Source: Chloroflexota bacterium (GTDB taxonomy: Bacteria; Chloroflexota; Chloroflexia; Thermomicrobiales; UBA6265). From it: DNA of 64,000 nt. Location of the stretch: positions 1-64,000 of the forward strand of contig JAEWEG010000014.1 in NCBI GenBank assembly GCA_023389575.1. The letters run 5' to 3'. Both the position numbers and the translations under genes were made by a program. This document shows positions 52,396-61,957 of the stretch, piece after piece; positions within the stretch are counted from its first letter, which is position 1, and each line of letters starts with the position of its first letter. The notes under the pieces are model-generated. The model was not told where the DNA came from, searched no databases, and was given only the letters and a program-made list of their open reading frames with translations.

Positions 52396-53535
52396 TCATG
52401 AAGATTCAGATGCTGGATCACCAGACGATCCCTTCAGGAACGTCGGGACACGCTTGCCCTTCGGTTCCTTGACCTCCTGCGGGAAGTTGACGACGGTCGC
52501 GCCCGGGACGCGCGCAAATGCGGTGGTGTATTTGACGTACAGGTCTTGTTCCAACTGCCTGAGGAACCCACGCTCGAGCAGCGCTTCGACGAATTCGTGC
52601 TGGTAGCCACGCACCAGCACATAGGCCTGGCGGGGAGACATGCTGGCGAGATCCGCCAGGGCGCCGGTCACGAGTTGCGGGAACAGGTCACGGCGATCGG
52701 GATTGACGATGAATTCAAGGATGTGGGAATCGGGCCGCGATTCGGCCCGCATGTATGCGGCAATCTGGTAGCCGTCCTCCACGATCCAACCAGACACGAG
52801 CGACTGCGACATCAGCTTGGGCTGAATGTCCCAGGCGTGGCTGGTGAGCGCTTCGGCGGCCTGGACCGGCTGCGGCACGACGGACATGTACAACTGATGG
52901 ATGGCCCAGACGTCGGACGCCTGCTGGCGCCGGACGCGTGTGCCCCCCTGGCTAATGGACAGCATTGGAGCGGAAAGCACCAGTTCGCGCGCGTAATTGG
53001 CGAAACCGCTGCGCCGCAGGACGCTGTTGAGTTCGGCATCGGTCGGCACGCGGGCGTAAAGGCGCTTGGTTCCTTCGAGACCGGCCGCGACCACCCCAAA
53101 CCGCACCAGTTCATCCCAGACCGGCTCCATCTCGTACACGCCGAGGTTCGCGCCGATGCCTTCCAGCGTCCAGCGCCTGTCCGGCTGCTGCTTCTGGAAG
53201 ACGGCGTAGCCAACCGGCCGGCCTTCGGCGCGGGCGACGAATACGCGATCGCTGCTGGGTACGAGGGGCGTGAGTTGCCGCAAACCGGCCTGGACCGGGT
53301 GTCCGCTGGAAAGGCGATGAACGGGTACGTTCAGGAAGTAGCGCTGACGAACCGAGCGGAACGCCATGACGTCCATCCACCGGACGCGACTCACATCGAG
53401 GCTGATCTGGGGCTCATTTGATGAGTCGTGCGGGGCCCCTTGCCGCAACGGCACGCTTGCCTGACTGGTCTGGCGAGAGGATCCGATCCTCAAACTGCCA
53501 CGTCCTATCTTGCGGGGGGTCTGCGCCAAACGCAC
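52396..53535 (-). CDS. GNAT-like acetyltransferase superfamily protein
   Basis: A 379-residue protein with two weak GNAT-like halves: DRVFVARAEGRPVGYAVFQK with LYARVPTDAELNSVLRRSGF, and VRRQQASDVWAIHQLYMSVV followed by AYVLVRGYQHEFVEALLERG. Acceptor and acetyl-CoA motifs are poorly conserved, so it may not be catalytic. The basic N-terminal 45 residues look untypical and a downstream start is possible, but no ATG/GTG with a clear ribosome site is seen. Located between recR and the ATPase gene. Confidence 0.65.
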   Translation of the reverse strand: MRLAQTPRKIGRGSLRIGSSRQTSQASVPLRQGAPHDSSNEPQISLDVSRVRWMDVMAFRSVRQRYFLNVPVHRLSSGHPVQAGLRQLTPLVPSSDRVFVARAEGRPVGYAVFQKQQPDRRWTLEGIGANLGVYEMEPVWDELVRFGVVAAGLEGTKRLYARVPTDAELNSVLRRSGFANYARELVLSAPMLSISQGGTRVRRQQASDVWAIHQLYMSVVPQPVQAAEALTSHAWDIQPKLMSQSLVSGWIVEDGYQIAAYMRAESRPDSHILEFIVNPDRRDLFPQLVTGALADLASMSPRQAYVLVRGYQHEFVEALLERGFLRQLEQDLYVKYTTAFARVPGATVVNFPQEVKEPKGKRVPTFLKGSSGDPASESS

Positions 53536-53613
53536 GATATCGTGCGCTTACACCGTCATTGTATCCGTTGCCTCGGGTGACCTCAAGCGGTCAACCCCAC
53601 CCGGAATGGGAGG

Positions 53614-54225
53614 TTATAGGACCCTGCGCCCAAGAAGCGCGCGCCCGAGTGTCATGTCGTCGGCGTACTCCAGGTCGCTCCCCACCGGGAGGCCGCTGGC
53701 CGGCCGCGACACGGTGATGCCGAGCGGGGTCAGCAGCCGGTGAAGATAGGTGGCCGTGGCCTCACCGGGTAGGTCGAGGTTCGTGAAGACGATGACCTCG
53801 GTGGGTTGCTCGCGCTCGACACGCGCCTGAAGCTCGCGAATTTTGAGGGAATCGGGGCCAATGCCATCCACCGGCGAAATGGCACCGTGAAGCACGTGAT
53901 ATCGGCCACGGAACTCGGCGGTGCGCTCGATGGCCAGCACGTCGAGCGGCTGCTCCACCACGCAGATGCGGTTTTCACGGCGTTCGTCGGCGCAGATCGC
54001 GCAGGGGTCGACCTCGGTCGTGTTGAAGCAGTTCGAACAGAGGCGAATGCGCTCCTTGACGGCGAGGATGGCCTCGGCCAGGCCGATAGCGTCGTCGCGC
54101 GTGGTGCGCAGGAGATGGTAGGCGAGCCGGGAGGCCGTCTTTGGACCCACGCCAGGCAGTTTGGCGAGTTCGTCGATGAGGCGGGCCACGGGTTCGGCGG
54201 TGGCGGATGTGCGGCGAAGGGACAC
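53614..54225 (-). CDS. recR: recombination protein RecR
   Basis: A 203-residue RecR, full family length. It has the helix-hairpin-helix DELAKLPGVGPKTASRLAYH, the zinc finger CSNCFNTTEVDPCAIC and a Toprim domain beginning ICVVEQPLDVLAIERT, with FTNLDLPGEATATYL. RecR works with RecO/RecF in loading RecA at gaps. GTG 54225 has GGAG eight bases upstream; a longer upstream frame is not supported. Confidence 0.95.
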   Translation of the reverse strand: MSLRRTSATAEPVARLIDELAKLPGVGPKTASRLAYHLLRTTRDDAIGLAEAILAVKERIRLCSNCFNTTEVDPCAICADERRENRICVVEQPLDVLAIERTAEFRGRYHVLHGAISPVDGIGPDSLKIRELQARVEREQPTEVIVFTNLDLPGEATATYLHRLLTPLGITVSRPASGLPVGSDLEYADDMTLGRALLGRRVL

Positions 54226-54545
54226 GTGGAAACACTCCAGTCGGGGATGAAACGCCGGGATAAGGAGGGGATCAGGATTGTTCCATCCCGGATATGCGAT
54301 CATAGCATTCCACTGTAAACGTTTAGCAAAACCTCTCCACATGCCCAATGGTCATAGGGGTAACCCAAAAGTACCACTGAAAGGGCTAGAGCCTATTGCA
54401 ATAGGACATTTGGGGTGATAATGTGACAGTTACCAAGTTGGTACAGGGCGTGCGGACGCAACTCTGATGGAAGGGGTTCGCCGTACGGTATTCACGCCGG
54501 GTGGGGTGCCCGGTGCTGTGCCATACCATTTGGAGGGGACAGTTC
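54226..54545 (+). other. intergenic region with promoter
   Basis: About 320 bases between divergent recR and the small zinc-ribbon gene. It holds the promoter at 54396-54424 and a long leader; no other structure is evident. Confidence 0.5.
54396..54424 (+). promoter_or_regulatory. promoter of the small zinc-ribbon gene
   Basis: TTGCAA and TAATGT with a 17-base spacer, in an AT-richer patch 122 bases before the start codon: one of the best sigma-70 matches in the window. Confidence 0.6.
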
Positions 54546-54881
54546 GTGGAATATCATGACAAGACGTTGACGTGCCGCGATTGCAGCAAGCCGTTCGTTT
54601 GGACAGCTGGCGAGCAGCATTTTTTCCGGGAGAAGGAGTTGATCAATATCCCGGCGCGGTGTTCGAACTGCCGTTCGGCGCGGAAGGCGAAGCTTGGGCT
54701 TCCGGACCGGGCGCAGACGGAAGTAACCTGCGCGGAATGTGGGCAGCGGACAACCGTTCCGTTCGTTCCGCGAAACGGCAATCCCGTCTATTGCTCGACC
54801 TGCCTCAGCACGGTTCGCCGGGCGACCTCGGCTCAACCCGAGGCACAGGTGGGCGACATGGTCGAGGCGCTGCGGACCTAG
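54546..54881 (+). CDS. small zinc-ribbon protein
   Basis: A 111-residue protein with a chain of CxxC pairs: TCRDCSKPFVW, CSNCRSARKAK, TCAECGQ and YCSTCL, enough to bind two zinc ions. The N-terminal part, KPFVWTAGEQHFFREKEL, matches the probable zinc-binding domain family found in many bacteria; function unknown. GTG 54546 follows GGAGGGG. It is monocistronic, with its own promoter and a strong terminator. Confidence 0.82.
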   Translation: MEYHDKTLTCRDCSKPFVWTAGEQHFFREKELINIPARCSNCRSARKAKLGLPDRAQTEVTCAECGQRTTVPFVPRNGNPVYCSTCLSTVRRATSAQPEAQVGDMVEALRT

Positions 54882-54907
54882 GACCGGCTCGCGTACAACT
54901 GAATCCA

Positions 54908-54947
54908 ACGACAATGGCCGGGAGCGTACGCTTCCGGCCATTGTCGT
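54908..54947. terminator. bidirectional terminator between zinc-ribbon gene and ftsK
   Basis: A 14-bp perfect stem, ACGACAATGGCCGG (54908-54921) with CCGGCCATTGTCGT (54934-54947). It lies between the stops of two converging genes, 26 bases after the first. Confidence 0.8.
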
Positions 54948-54979
54948 GTTCTCCAGTGAGGGCCCGAGACTTTGCGAGG

Positions 54980-57196
54980 CTAATCGTCGCCAATGAGGAC
55001 GGTGCGGCCGCGAATGCCATCGGACGGCCCGATCACGCCATCGTCCTCCATCTGCTCGATGAGGCGGGCGGCGCGGTTGTAGCCGATGCGCAGGCGGCGC
55101 TGGAGCATAGAGGCGGAGGCGGAACCCTGCGAGCGCACGACTTCAAGCGCCTGGGCCATCAGCGGATCGTCGCCGGCGTCCTCCATCTCACCGCTCTCGG
55201 GGTTGGTGCTTTCAAGCTCCATCCACTCCGGGTCGTATTGCGGAATCGGCGAGACGGCGTGCCAATGGTCGACGATGGCCTTCACGTCCTCGTCGATGAA
55301 CGCGCCCTGGACGCGCACCGGCTTGGCGGCGTCCGGCGGCAGGTACAGCATGTCGCCCTTACCCAGGAGGCGTTCGGCGCCTGGCATGTCCAGGACCACG
55401 CGGCTATCGATCATGGAGGACACCGCGAAGGCGATCCGGGCCGGCACGTTGGCCTTGATGAGACCGGTGAGGACGTTGACCGACGGCCGTTGGGTCGCGA
55501 TGATCAGGTGGATGCCCGTGGCGCGCGCCATCTGGGTCAGGCGAGCGAGCAACGTCTCCACGTCATCGGGCGTGGTCATCATTAGATCGGCGAGCTCGTC
55601 GATGATGACGACCATGTAGGGCATCTTCTCGTATTCGGGCTCGTCGGCGGTGCGGAGACGGTAGCCGTCGATGTTTCGCACGCCGAGCTTCTTGAACAGC
55701 TCGTAGCGGCGGTTCATCTCCTTCAGCACCATCCGGAGCGCCCCGACCACCTTGTCCATCTCGGTCACTACCGGGCACTGGAGGTGTGGAACGGCGTTGA
55801 ACATGGTGAGCTCGACCATCTTCGGGTCGATCATGAGCAGGCGAAGCTCGTCCGGCCGGAACTTGATCAGGAAGGTGCTGATGATACCGTTGAGACAAAC
55901 GCTCTTTCCGGCGCCGGTCGCGCCCGCGATAAGCAGGTGAGGCATCTTCGCCAGGTCGCCGACCACGTAACGGCCGTTCACATCTCGGCCAAGCGGCAGC
56001 GGAAGTTTCGTCTTCGACTTGGAGAAGGCGGGCGACTCGATCACCTCGCGGAGACCGACCGTGGCAATCTCCGGGTTCGGGATCTCAAGGCCAACGCGGG
56101 CCATTCCCGGGATCGGGGCCTCGACGCGAATGCTCTGGGCAGCCAGCGCCAACGCAAGGTCGTTCTGGAGCTCGGTGATGCGGCGAACCTTTACGCCGTT
56201 GCCGGGCTCCAGCGCGAACTGGGTCACCGATGGGCCTGGATTGATCTCTCGAACCGTGGCCTCGACCTTGAAGCTGGAAAGTGTTTCCTCGATGGCACGC
56301 GCCTTGGCTTCCAGGTCAGCCGTGTTTGGGGTAATGGTCTCGTAGTAGGCGAGATGGCGGATATCGGGCAGAGGCAGTGGCTTGCCATCGTCGCCGGTAA
56401 TCGGCGCGACGGGCTTGGCCGGTGTCTCCTTTTCCTTGGACTCGGCCTTGGCGGCCCGCTTCGGGATGTTGATGACGCGTTCAACCGGCTCGGCGACGGG
56501 CTTCGGCTCGGCCAGCTTCCTGGCGACCTTGGGCGGCGACACCTTGATCGGAGCCGCCACGACGGGCTCTGGCTTCGGCGCGCGCTTCGGCAGCAGGCGA
56601 CGGACATCGCGCTCCAGTGACATGAGGTCGGTATCGGCGAGCAGGAAGACGGAGACCGCCCCCACCGCGAACAGGACGAGACCCGAGGCGACATTGCCAA
56701 GGGCGCCCCGCGCGATATCGCCAAACATCATGCCGACAGAACCGCCAACGTCGGAGCCGCCGAACGAAAGCAACCCAAGCGTGGCGATGGCGAAGAGCAG
56801 TCCTCCCGAGTAGTGGCGGAAGAGCAGGATTGGTCCATCGTCGCCGGAGAACGCCCGGATGGCGGTCAGCCCGGCGAACAACGGCACCAGCATCGCGCCG
56901 GACCCAAGGGTGTCGCGCAGCACGTTGGCCCACCACGAAATGACCTCGCCGTCCTGCGACCCTCGACCGAGCGCCCAGGAACTGAGCAGGCCAACGAGCA
57001 CGAGGAGGATGCCGGCGATTTCCCGCTTCAGGCGGTCGGAGATGGTGATGGAGGGGACCATGCCGCCGAAGAAACTGCGCAGCCGGACCGACCAGAGCGT
57101 CACGACGGACTGCTTCTGCTTCTTTCGCGACTTGCCCTTCGACGAGGTCGACCGGGATCGCGATGTGCCAGATTGGACCCGAGTTTGCGTGGCCAT
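54980..57196 (-). CDS. ftsK: FtsK/SpoIIIE DNA translocase
   Basis: A 738-residue septal DNA pump. A basic N-terminal tail is followed by four membrane helices (residues 55-190), a charged Pro/Lys linker, then the motor: LPLPLGRDVNGRYVVGDLAK, Walker A IAGATGAGKSVCLNG, Walker B MVVIIDELADLMM and HLIIATQRPSVNVLTGLIKA. The C-terminal 65 residues are the gamma domain (MAQALEVVRSQGSASASMLQ, YNRAARLIEQMEDDGVIGP) that reads KOPS-type polar sequences. FtsK aligns chromosome ends at division. Confidence 0.95.
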   Translation of the reverse strand: MATQTRVQSGTSRSRSTSSKGKSRKKQKQSVVTLWSVRLRSFFGGMVPSITISDRLKREIAGILLVLVGLLSSWALGRGSQDGEVISWWANVLRDTLGSGAMLVPLFAGLTAIRAFSGDDGPILLFRHYSGGLLFAIATLGLLSFGGSDVGGSVGMMFGDIARGALGNVASGLVLFAVGAVSVFLLADTDLMSLERDVRRLLPKRAPKPEPVVAAPIKVSPPKVARKLAEPKPVAEPVERVINIPKRAAKAESKEKETPAKPVAPITGDDGKPLPLPDIRHLAYYETITPNTADLEAKARAIEETLSSFKVEATVREINPGPSVTQFALEPGNGVKVRRITELQNDLALALAAQSIRVEAPIPGMARVGLEIPNPEIATVGLREVIESPAFSKSKTKLPLPLGRDVNGRYVVGDLAKMPHLLIAGATGAGKSVCLNGIISTFLIKFRPDELRLLMIDPKMVELTMFNAVPHLQCPVVTEMDKVVGALRMVLKEMNRRYELFKKLGVRNIDGYRLRTADEPEYEKMPYMVVIIDELADLMMTTPDDVETLLARLTQMARATGIHLIIATQRPSVNVLTGLIKANVPARIAFAVSSMIDSRVVLDMPGAERLLGKGDMLYLPPDAAKPVRVQGAFIDEDVKAIVDHWHAVSPIPQYDPEWMELESTNPESGEMEDAGDDPLMAQALEVVRSQGSASASMLQRRLRIGYNRAARLIEQMEDDGVIGPSDGIRGRTVLIGDD

Positions 57197-57283
57197 CCAC
57201 CGCTCCGCTTTAAACGCACACGAGCCTCATTGCCCGCGAGTTGTGATGCATGTGTCAAAGGAGCCCATCAAGAGCGTACGTAC

Positions 57284-57289
57284 ATTATA
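57284..57289 (-). promoter_or_regulatory. -10 box of the ftsK promoter
   Basis: The minus strand carries TGTGTATAAT, an extended -10 with consensus TATAAT, about 90 bases before the ftsK start. No -35 match is clear. Confidence 0.5.
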
Positions 57290-57309
57290 CACAAGCCGCC
57301 GGAAACAGG

Positions 57310-57342
57310 CCGCCCCTCGTGCCGGTTGGTCACGAGGGGCGG
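57310..57342 (-). terminator. terminator of the uracil-DNA glycosylase gene
   Basis: A 12-bp perfect stem, CCGCCCCTCGTG (57310-57321) with CACGAGGGGCGG (57331-57342), begins about 33 bases after the stop of the glycosylase gene in its transcription direction. Confidence 0.7.
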
Positions 57343-57375
57343 TGTCGCCGGGAATGCGCACTGGTGGGCCGGTTT

Positions 57376-58017
57376 CTAGAAGAGGGAGGACTGGCTTGGG
57401 GCGTTCTCGCGCTCCTTGGAGGCTTCACGGGCACGGTCGCGGTCGGCTAGCAGGCGAGGCAGCTTGTCGAAATCTTCCTGGATGGTGGCGCGCAAAGCAC
57501 CCTGGTGCAGGGCGGCGGCCGGGTGATACATGGGAACGTAGAGCCGGTGGTCGATTTCCTTCGGCTGCCCGTGAATCTTGGAAATCCGCTCGCCGGGGAA
57601 GAACTGCGACATCGAGAACCGCCCTAGCGTGACGATCACGTCCGGGTCGATCAGCGCGATCTGGCGCTTCAGGTACGGCTGGCAGGCGGCGATTTCATCC
57701 GGTAGCGGGTCGCGATTGCCGGGTGGGCGGCACTTCACGACGTTGGTGATGAACACTTCCTCGCGGGAGAGCCCGGCGTTGGTGAGCAGTTCGGAGAGGA
57801 ACTTGCCCGACGCGCCGACGAACGGCTTGCCCTGCTGGTCCTCGTGATAGCCTGGCCCCTCCCCGATCAGCATCACGCGTGCCTTTGGATTGCCCTCGCC
57901 GGGAACGGCGTTGGTCCTGGACCGGGACAGCTCACACAGGGGACAGCCCACGACCTCGCTGGCGACCTGCTCCAGCGAATCGTTTTCCTTGAAATCGTTT
58001 GGGGGTGATGCCGGCAT
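57376..58017 (-). CDS. family 4 uracil-DNA glycosylase
   Basis: A 213-residue DNA-repair enzyme that removes uracil from DNA. The active-site motif is MLIGEGPGYHEDQQGKPFVG, the second motif is MYHPAAALH, and the four cysteines of the [4Fe-4S] cluster are present (VVGCPLCELSRSR, and NVVKCRPPGNR ... AACQPYL). Family 4 enzymes with this cluster are typical of thermophiles and of many GC-rich bacteria. The C-terminal 30 residues are charged and probably disordered. Confidence 0.93.
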   Translation of the reverse strand: MPASPPNDFKENDSLEQVASEVVGCPLCELSRSRTNAVPGEGNPKARVMLIGEGPGYHEDQQGKPFVGASGKFLSELLTNAGLSREEVFITNVVKCRPPGNRDPLPDEIAACQPYLKRQIALIDPDVIVTLGRFSMSQFFPGERISKIHGQPKEIDHRLYVPMYHPAAALHQGALRATIQEDFDKLPRLLADRDRAREASKERENAPSQSSLF

Positions 58018-58095
58018 GACCTGATACTCCTCGTCGGCTCTGTTTTCGCCACACGAGTATAGCGATCCGCGAAAGGCACCGTCGCATGGAAACGG

Positions 58096-58132
58096 CCAGG
58101 GCCGCTGGAGTGCCAGACTCCAGCGGCCCTGG
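58096..58132 (-). terminator. terminator of the PIG-L gene
   Basis: A 16-bp perfect stem (58096-58111 with 58117-58132) and a 5-base loop, 33 bases after the stop of the deacetylase gene on the minus strand. Confidence 0.8.
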
Positions 58133-58164
58133 TCAATCGTGTGCCCGCGTGGCGATTCGCGCGG

Positions 58165-61020
58165 TTACCCGCCGAGCGGGAAGGCGAACGCCTGCACTTC
58201 ACCGGCTTCCGTCTCGAACGAGATCAGCAAGGTGGCCGGGCCGGAGACGTTCAGACCGCCCACGGTGACCTCCTTCTTGCCGACAAAGACCTCGTCCTGA
58301 CCCTGGTCGACGATGGTGCCGTCGTCCTGCACGACGAAGTAGTTCACCGTGCCGTTCGACGCCGCCTCGAAGGCGACCATCAGGTTACTGCCCGCCAGGG
58401 TCGGCTCCCGGAGGAACGTGAGGCCCAACCCATCCGGCACCGGGGTCCGTCCCGCGAGCGGCACGCCGTCGGCCACCGATTGGGCAATGGAGAGCGGCGA
58501 CTGGGTGCTCTGGGCGACATCGAGCGGCATGATCGGCTCGTCGAGCTGGGCGGTTTCCGCCACCGGCGTCGCGCCTTCAGCCACTGGGGTGGCGGCATCC
58601 GCGACCGGAGACGCTTCCGCGCCCGCGAAGCCTTCGAGCGTGATCTGGCCCCAGCGATACGGATCGCCCTGGACGCCATTCCAGGTGGACCAGCCGAGCC
58701 GGGTCTGGCCGGTCAGGTCCTCGGTGTCCGAGTCATAGATGAAGATGTTCAGCGCGGCGTTGTTCGGGTCAATATCGGCGGGCAGCGACTCGAACGGGAT
58801 GAACGTTTCGAGCACGTAACCCGTGTACGGCTCGGTCAGGGTGCTGGCGACCTCGAACCCAGGCGCGGTTTCGGAGACCGGCCCCTGCCAGGCGTCGGCA
58901 TCGCGGTACGCCTGCGGCGAGCCGTCGGTTGAGGTCGGGAAGACGCCGACCTTAAACGTGGCCGAGGTGTTCGGCGCGGTGCCAAGCGGATCGATCGCGA
59001 TTTCGACGGAGTCGGTTCGCCAGTGTCGCTTGGCGTCTTCCGGCGTCAGGATCGTGCCGAGCGTGTCGTCGTTCACCTCCACGGCCACGTAGAGGCCGTC
59101 CTCGGACCACGAGACCCAGGCGCTACCAGAGGCGTCGCCTTCGCCTTCGAGTTCCTGGCCCTCCCAAATGCGGCTCAGGTCGAGCGTCTCGCCCGTGTAC
59201 TCACCGTCGGCGAGGGTGCCATCCACCACGATGTCCGCGCCGGCTTGCGGCACGCTGGCGACCGGGACCAGGTTCAGCCCGGCGTTGGTGGTGGACGATC
59301 CAGCGGCGGATTCGGTGGTGACGGTAAACGCGTAGGTGCCGCCCTCGCCGCCTTCATTGGACGTGGCGAGCGAGGCATCGGTATTGGTGACCGTGAACTG
59401 GACGGTGGACGACTCGTTGGCTTCCAGGTCGTAGGTGACCTCGGCCGGATCGGCGGAAAAGCCTTCCGGCAACGCAAGGGTGACGGAACCAGACTGGGCC
59501 TCGCCGGTGTTGTTAGTGACATTGACATCGAGGTCAGCCGTGCCGCCACTGCCAATCGCGGCGAACGGAAGGATCAGGCTGTTCAGCTGTGGCTGGCCGG
59601 TCTCGGCGGTCCAATCCTGGAACTGGGCGATTTCCGAGCGTGGAGCGAGCACCCCAGACACGGCCGGCGCGATCTGCACCACCTCATTGGTGACGCCGAT
59701 GCCGCCATCGACCGCGAATGACGCGCCGATGCGATACCGGGCACCCGCCTGGGCATCGGCGGCGGGAATGATCGTGAAGTCCTGGGTGATGGTACCGTCC
59801 TCGGCGACGGTGTAGGCCGGTCCAGCCTCTGGATCGGCCTGCTGTTCGGCGAGCGCCTCGGCTTCGACGATTTCCCATCCGGTGGGGGCAATCAGGTCGA
59901 AGGCCGAGCCGGATACATCGAACCCTTCGGGCACACGCGCCGTGGCGGTGACCGTGAACTCGGTGCCGGGCAGCACATCGAACGCGCTGGTGGTCAGGTA
60001 GAACTGGGTGCCGAGTGGCAGACCAAGGCTGTTCTCGATCACCGCGTTCTCGAGCATCGCGGTGGTGCGGGCCGGGTTCGTGGAAATGGCGACCCGGGTG
60101 TCGATCAGGGTGAAGTAGTTGCAGGCTATCTCCGCTGGATCTGATGGCGCGTCCGGGAACACCGCCCATCCCTGGGAGGCGTAGGTGCGCTGGCCGTCGC
60201 GAGCCACCTCACCCCAGCTTCGGCCGCCGTTGGCCTCGGAAATGGTTCCTTGCCAGACACCGAAGATGGTCTGGGTCGGATCGGCCGGCACGAACGAGGT
60301 CGCGCAGGATTCGCCCGGTGTCGACTCGACCGCGGCGCCGTTCTGGTAGATGCTGCCAACGCTCCAGGCGTCGAAGCCTTCGTTGGTGATCTGATGCGGG
60401 AACCGATCAGGATCGGCGGCGGCATCGAACGCGTCGATGGCCAGCCGGGCCGCGACCTGGTGATGCCCGTGATTGCCCGGTGTCGGGGCGGGGCTCATCG
60501 TGATGATGACATCCGGCGTGGTGGCGCGCACCACGCGGACCACGCGCTCCAGCGTGTCCTCGTAATCCCAGGTCTGGATCGTGAGCGGCGCGCTCACCGT
60601 GTAGTAGAAGTCGACCTTGTCCAAGTTATAGATGTGGTCGATACCGGCGACGCTAACCGCGGCGCGCTCCTCGGCCTCACGGAGCAGGCCAAGCGCGGGT
60701 CCCTCTTCGGTGCCGACGGCGTTTCCGCCGCCCTCGCCGCGGGTGACGGTGATGACGCCCGTGGTGACATCATCGAACTCGTTCCACTGCCCGTAGGCGG
60801 CCAGCCCGAACGCCTCGTCGTCCGGGTGCGCCCCGACGAACAGCACATCGAGGTCCACCTCGCCCGGCGTCGCGGCCTGGTCTCCACCCACCGGGGTGGC
60901 CTCGGGCGCGACCGGGCTGGCTGACGGTGTCGCCTGCTGGGCGACCACCGGAGCTACCAGCGAGCCAAACAGCATGGCAAGCACGACCAGCCATGAGCCG
61001 AATAAACGACGCGTGCGCAT
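58165..61020 (-). CDS. secreted PIG-L deacetylase with CBM9-like module
   Basis: A 951-residue exported protein. A Sec signal (RLFGSWLVVLAMLFGSLVAP) with an AQQ-type cleavage site precedes a linker of ATPS/ASPV/ATPV units. Residues about 50-330 are a PIG-L (LmbE) zinc deacetylase with LFVGAHPDDEAFG and GNHGHHQV, the metal ligands. Next come two beta-rich domains (a NEW3-like FTVTATARVPEGF..., and VTNNTGEAQSGSVTLALPEG), then a CBM9-like carbohydrate module (DGTLADGEYTGETLDLSRIW, DSVEIAIDP). The C-terminal part has more ATPV linkers and a small domain. ATG 61020 follows GGAGGGG. Its gene follows the sugar importer, so it probably deacetylates an amino sugar or glycan outside the cell. Confidence 0.87.
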   Translation of the reverse strand: MRTRRLFGSWLVVLAMLFGSLVAPVVAQQATPSASPVAPEATPVGGDQAATPGEVDLDVLFVGAHPDDEAFGLAAYGQWNEFDDVTTGVITVTRGEGGGNAVGTEEGPALGLLREAEERAAVSVAGIDHIYNLDKVDFYYTVSAPLTIQTWDYEDTLERVVRVVRATTPDVIITMSPAPTPGNHGHHQVAARLAIDAFDAAADPDRFPHQITNEGFDAWSVGSIYQNGAAVESTPGESCATSFVPADPTQTIFGVWQGTISEANGGRSWGEVARDGQRTYASQGWAVFPDAPSDPAEIACNYFTLIDTRVAISTNPARTTAMLENAVIENSLGLPLGTQFYLTTSAFDVLPGTEFTVTATARVPEGFDVSGSAFDLIAPTGWEIVEAEALAEQQADPEAGPAYTVAEDGTITQDFTIIPAADAQAGARYRIGASFAVDGGIGVTNEVVQIAPAVSGVLAPRSEIAQFQDWTAETGQPQLNSLILPFAAIGSGGTADLDVNVTNNTGEAQSGSVTLALPEGFSADPAEVTYDLEANESSTVQFTVTNTDASLATSNEGGEGGTYAFTVTTESAAGSSTTNAGLNLVPVASVPQAGADIVVDGTLADGEYTGETLDLSRIWEGQELEGEGDASGSAWVSWSEDGLYVAVEVNDDTLGTILTPEDAKRHWRTDSVEIAIDPLGTAPNTSATFKVGVFPTSTDGSPQAYRDADAWQGPVSETAPGFEVASTLTEPYTGYVLETFIPFESLPADIDPNNAALNIFIYDSDTEDLTGQTRLGWSTWNGVQGDPYRWGQITLEGFAGAEASPVADAATPVAEGATPVAETAQLDEPIMPLDVAQSTQSPLSIAQSVADGVPLAGRTPVPDGLGLTFLREPTLAGSNLMVAFEAASNGTVNYFVVQDDGTIVDQGQDEVFVGKKEVTVGGLNVSGPATLLISFETEAGEVQAFAFPLGG

Positions 61021-61138
61021 ACGGGTCCCCTCCACGTGAACAATCCACCTACTTTTCATGAGTACACCAAACCACACCCCCCGCCGTTGGGCAAGAGGGG
61101 GACTGTCCAAATGTCCGGGAATGCCAAGGCGACGGGCG

Positions 61139-61957
61139 TCAGCCCTTGAGCGCGCCCTCGGTGAGGCCCGCGATGAGTTGCTTCTGGAACAGCAGGAAGA
61201 TGATGATCAGCGGCAGGAAGATGATCGTCGCGCCGGCGGCCACCAGCGGAACGTTTGAGGTCCAACGTTGCTGGAAGTACAGGATGCCGACCGGCAGGGT
61301 GTGATAGTCGGGATCGATGTTGACCACCAGCGGGAGCAGGAACTCGTTCCAGGTCCAGATAAAGAACAACAGGCCAAGGGTGCCGATCATGGGGCGAGCC
61401 AGCGGGAACATCACCTGCCACAGGGTTTGCCAGGAATTCGCGCCGTCGAGCGTTGCCGCCTCCGAGATGTCGCGAGGGATACCGGCGAAGGCCTGCCGCA
61501 TCAGCAAGGTGCCGAAGGACATGGACAGCGCGATCTGGGGCAGGATCAGCGCCCACAGCGAGTCGAGCAGGTTGAGTTCCCGCACCAGGTAGAACAGGGG
61601 AATGACGAGCGCCTGCAGCGGCACCACCAGTCCCAGCAGGAGGTAGGCGAACAGGGCCGTGGAACCCCGGAACCGGTACCGGGCGAAGGCATAGCCGCTC
61701 ATGGCGGAAAACATCACTGACGGAATGACCACGGCGAAGGCGACGACCGTGCTGTTGAGGAAGAAGCGATCGAAGCGGCCAATGCGCCAGGCGTCTGCGT
61801 AGTTGGACCAGACCGGACTCTCCGGAAAGGCGAACACATCCTGCACGATCTCCGGCATCGTCTTGATCGAAGCCAGCGACGTGATCAGGAAAGGGATGAT
61901 CGCCACCGCGCACCCAATGACCAGGAACAGGTAGACGGCGGTTCGCCTAATCATCAC
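61139..61957 (-). CDS. carbohydrate ABC transporter permease (MalG-like)
   Basis: A 272-residue permease with six helices. The EAA loop that contacts the ATPase is EAATLDGANSWQTLWQVMFP, near residue 185. The N-terminal TAVYLFLVIGCAVAIIPFLI and the C-terminal VAAGATIIFLPLIIIFLLFQ are membrane helices. It overlaps the preceding permease by 11 bases. No ATPase gene is in the window; such importers often share an ATPase encoded elsewhere. Confidence 0.92.
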   Translation of the reverse strand: MMIRRTAVYLFLVIGCAVAIIPFLITSLASIKTMPEIVQDVFAFPESPVWSNYADAWRIGRFDRFFLNSTVVAFAVVIPSVMFSAMSGYAFARYRFRGSTALFAYLLLGLVVPLQALVIPLFYLVRELNLLDSLWALILPQIALSMSFGTLLMRQAFAGIPRDISEAATLDGANSWQTLWQVMFPLARPMIGTLGLLFFIWTWNEFLLPLVVNIDPDYHTLPVGILYFQQRWTSNVPLVAAGATIIFLPLIIIFLLFQKQLIAGLTEGALKG

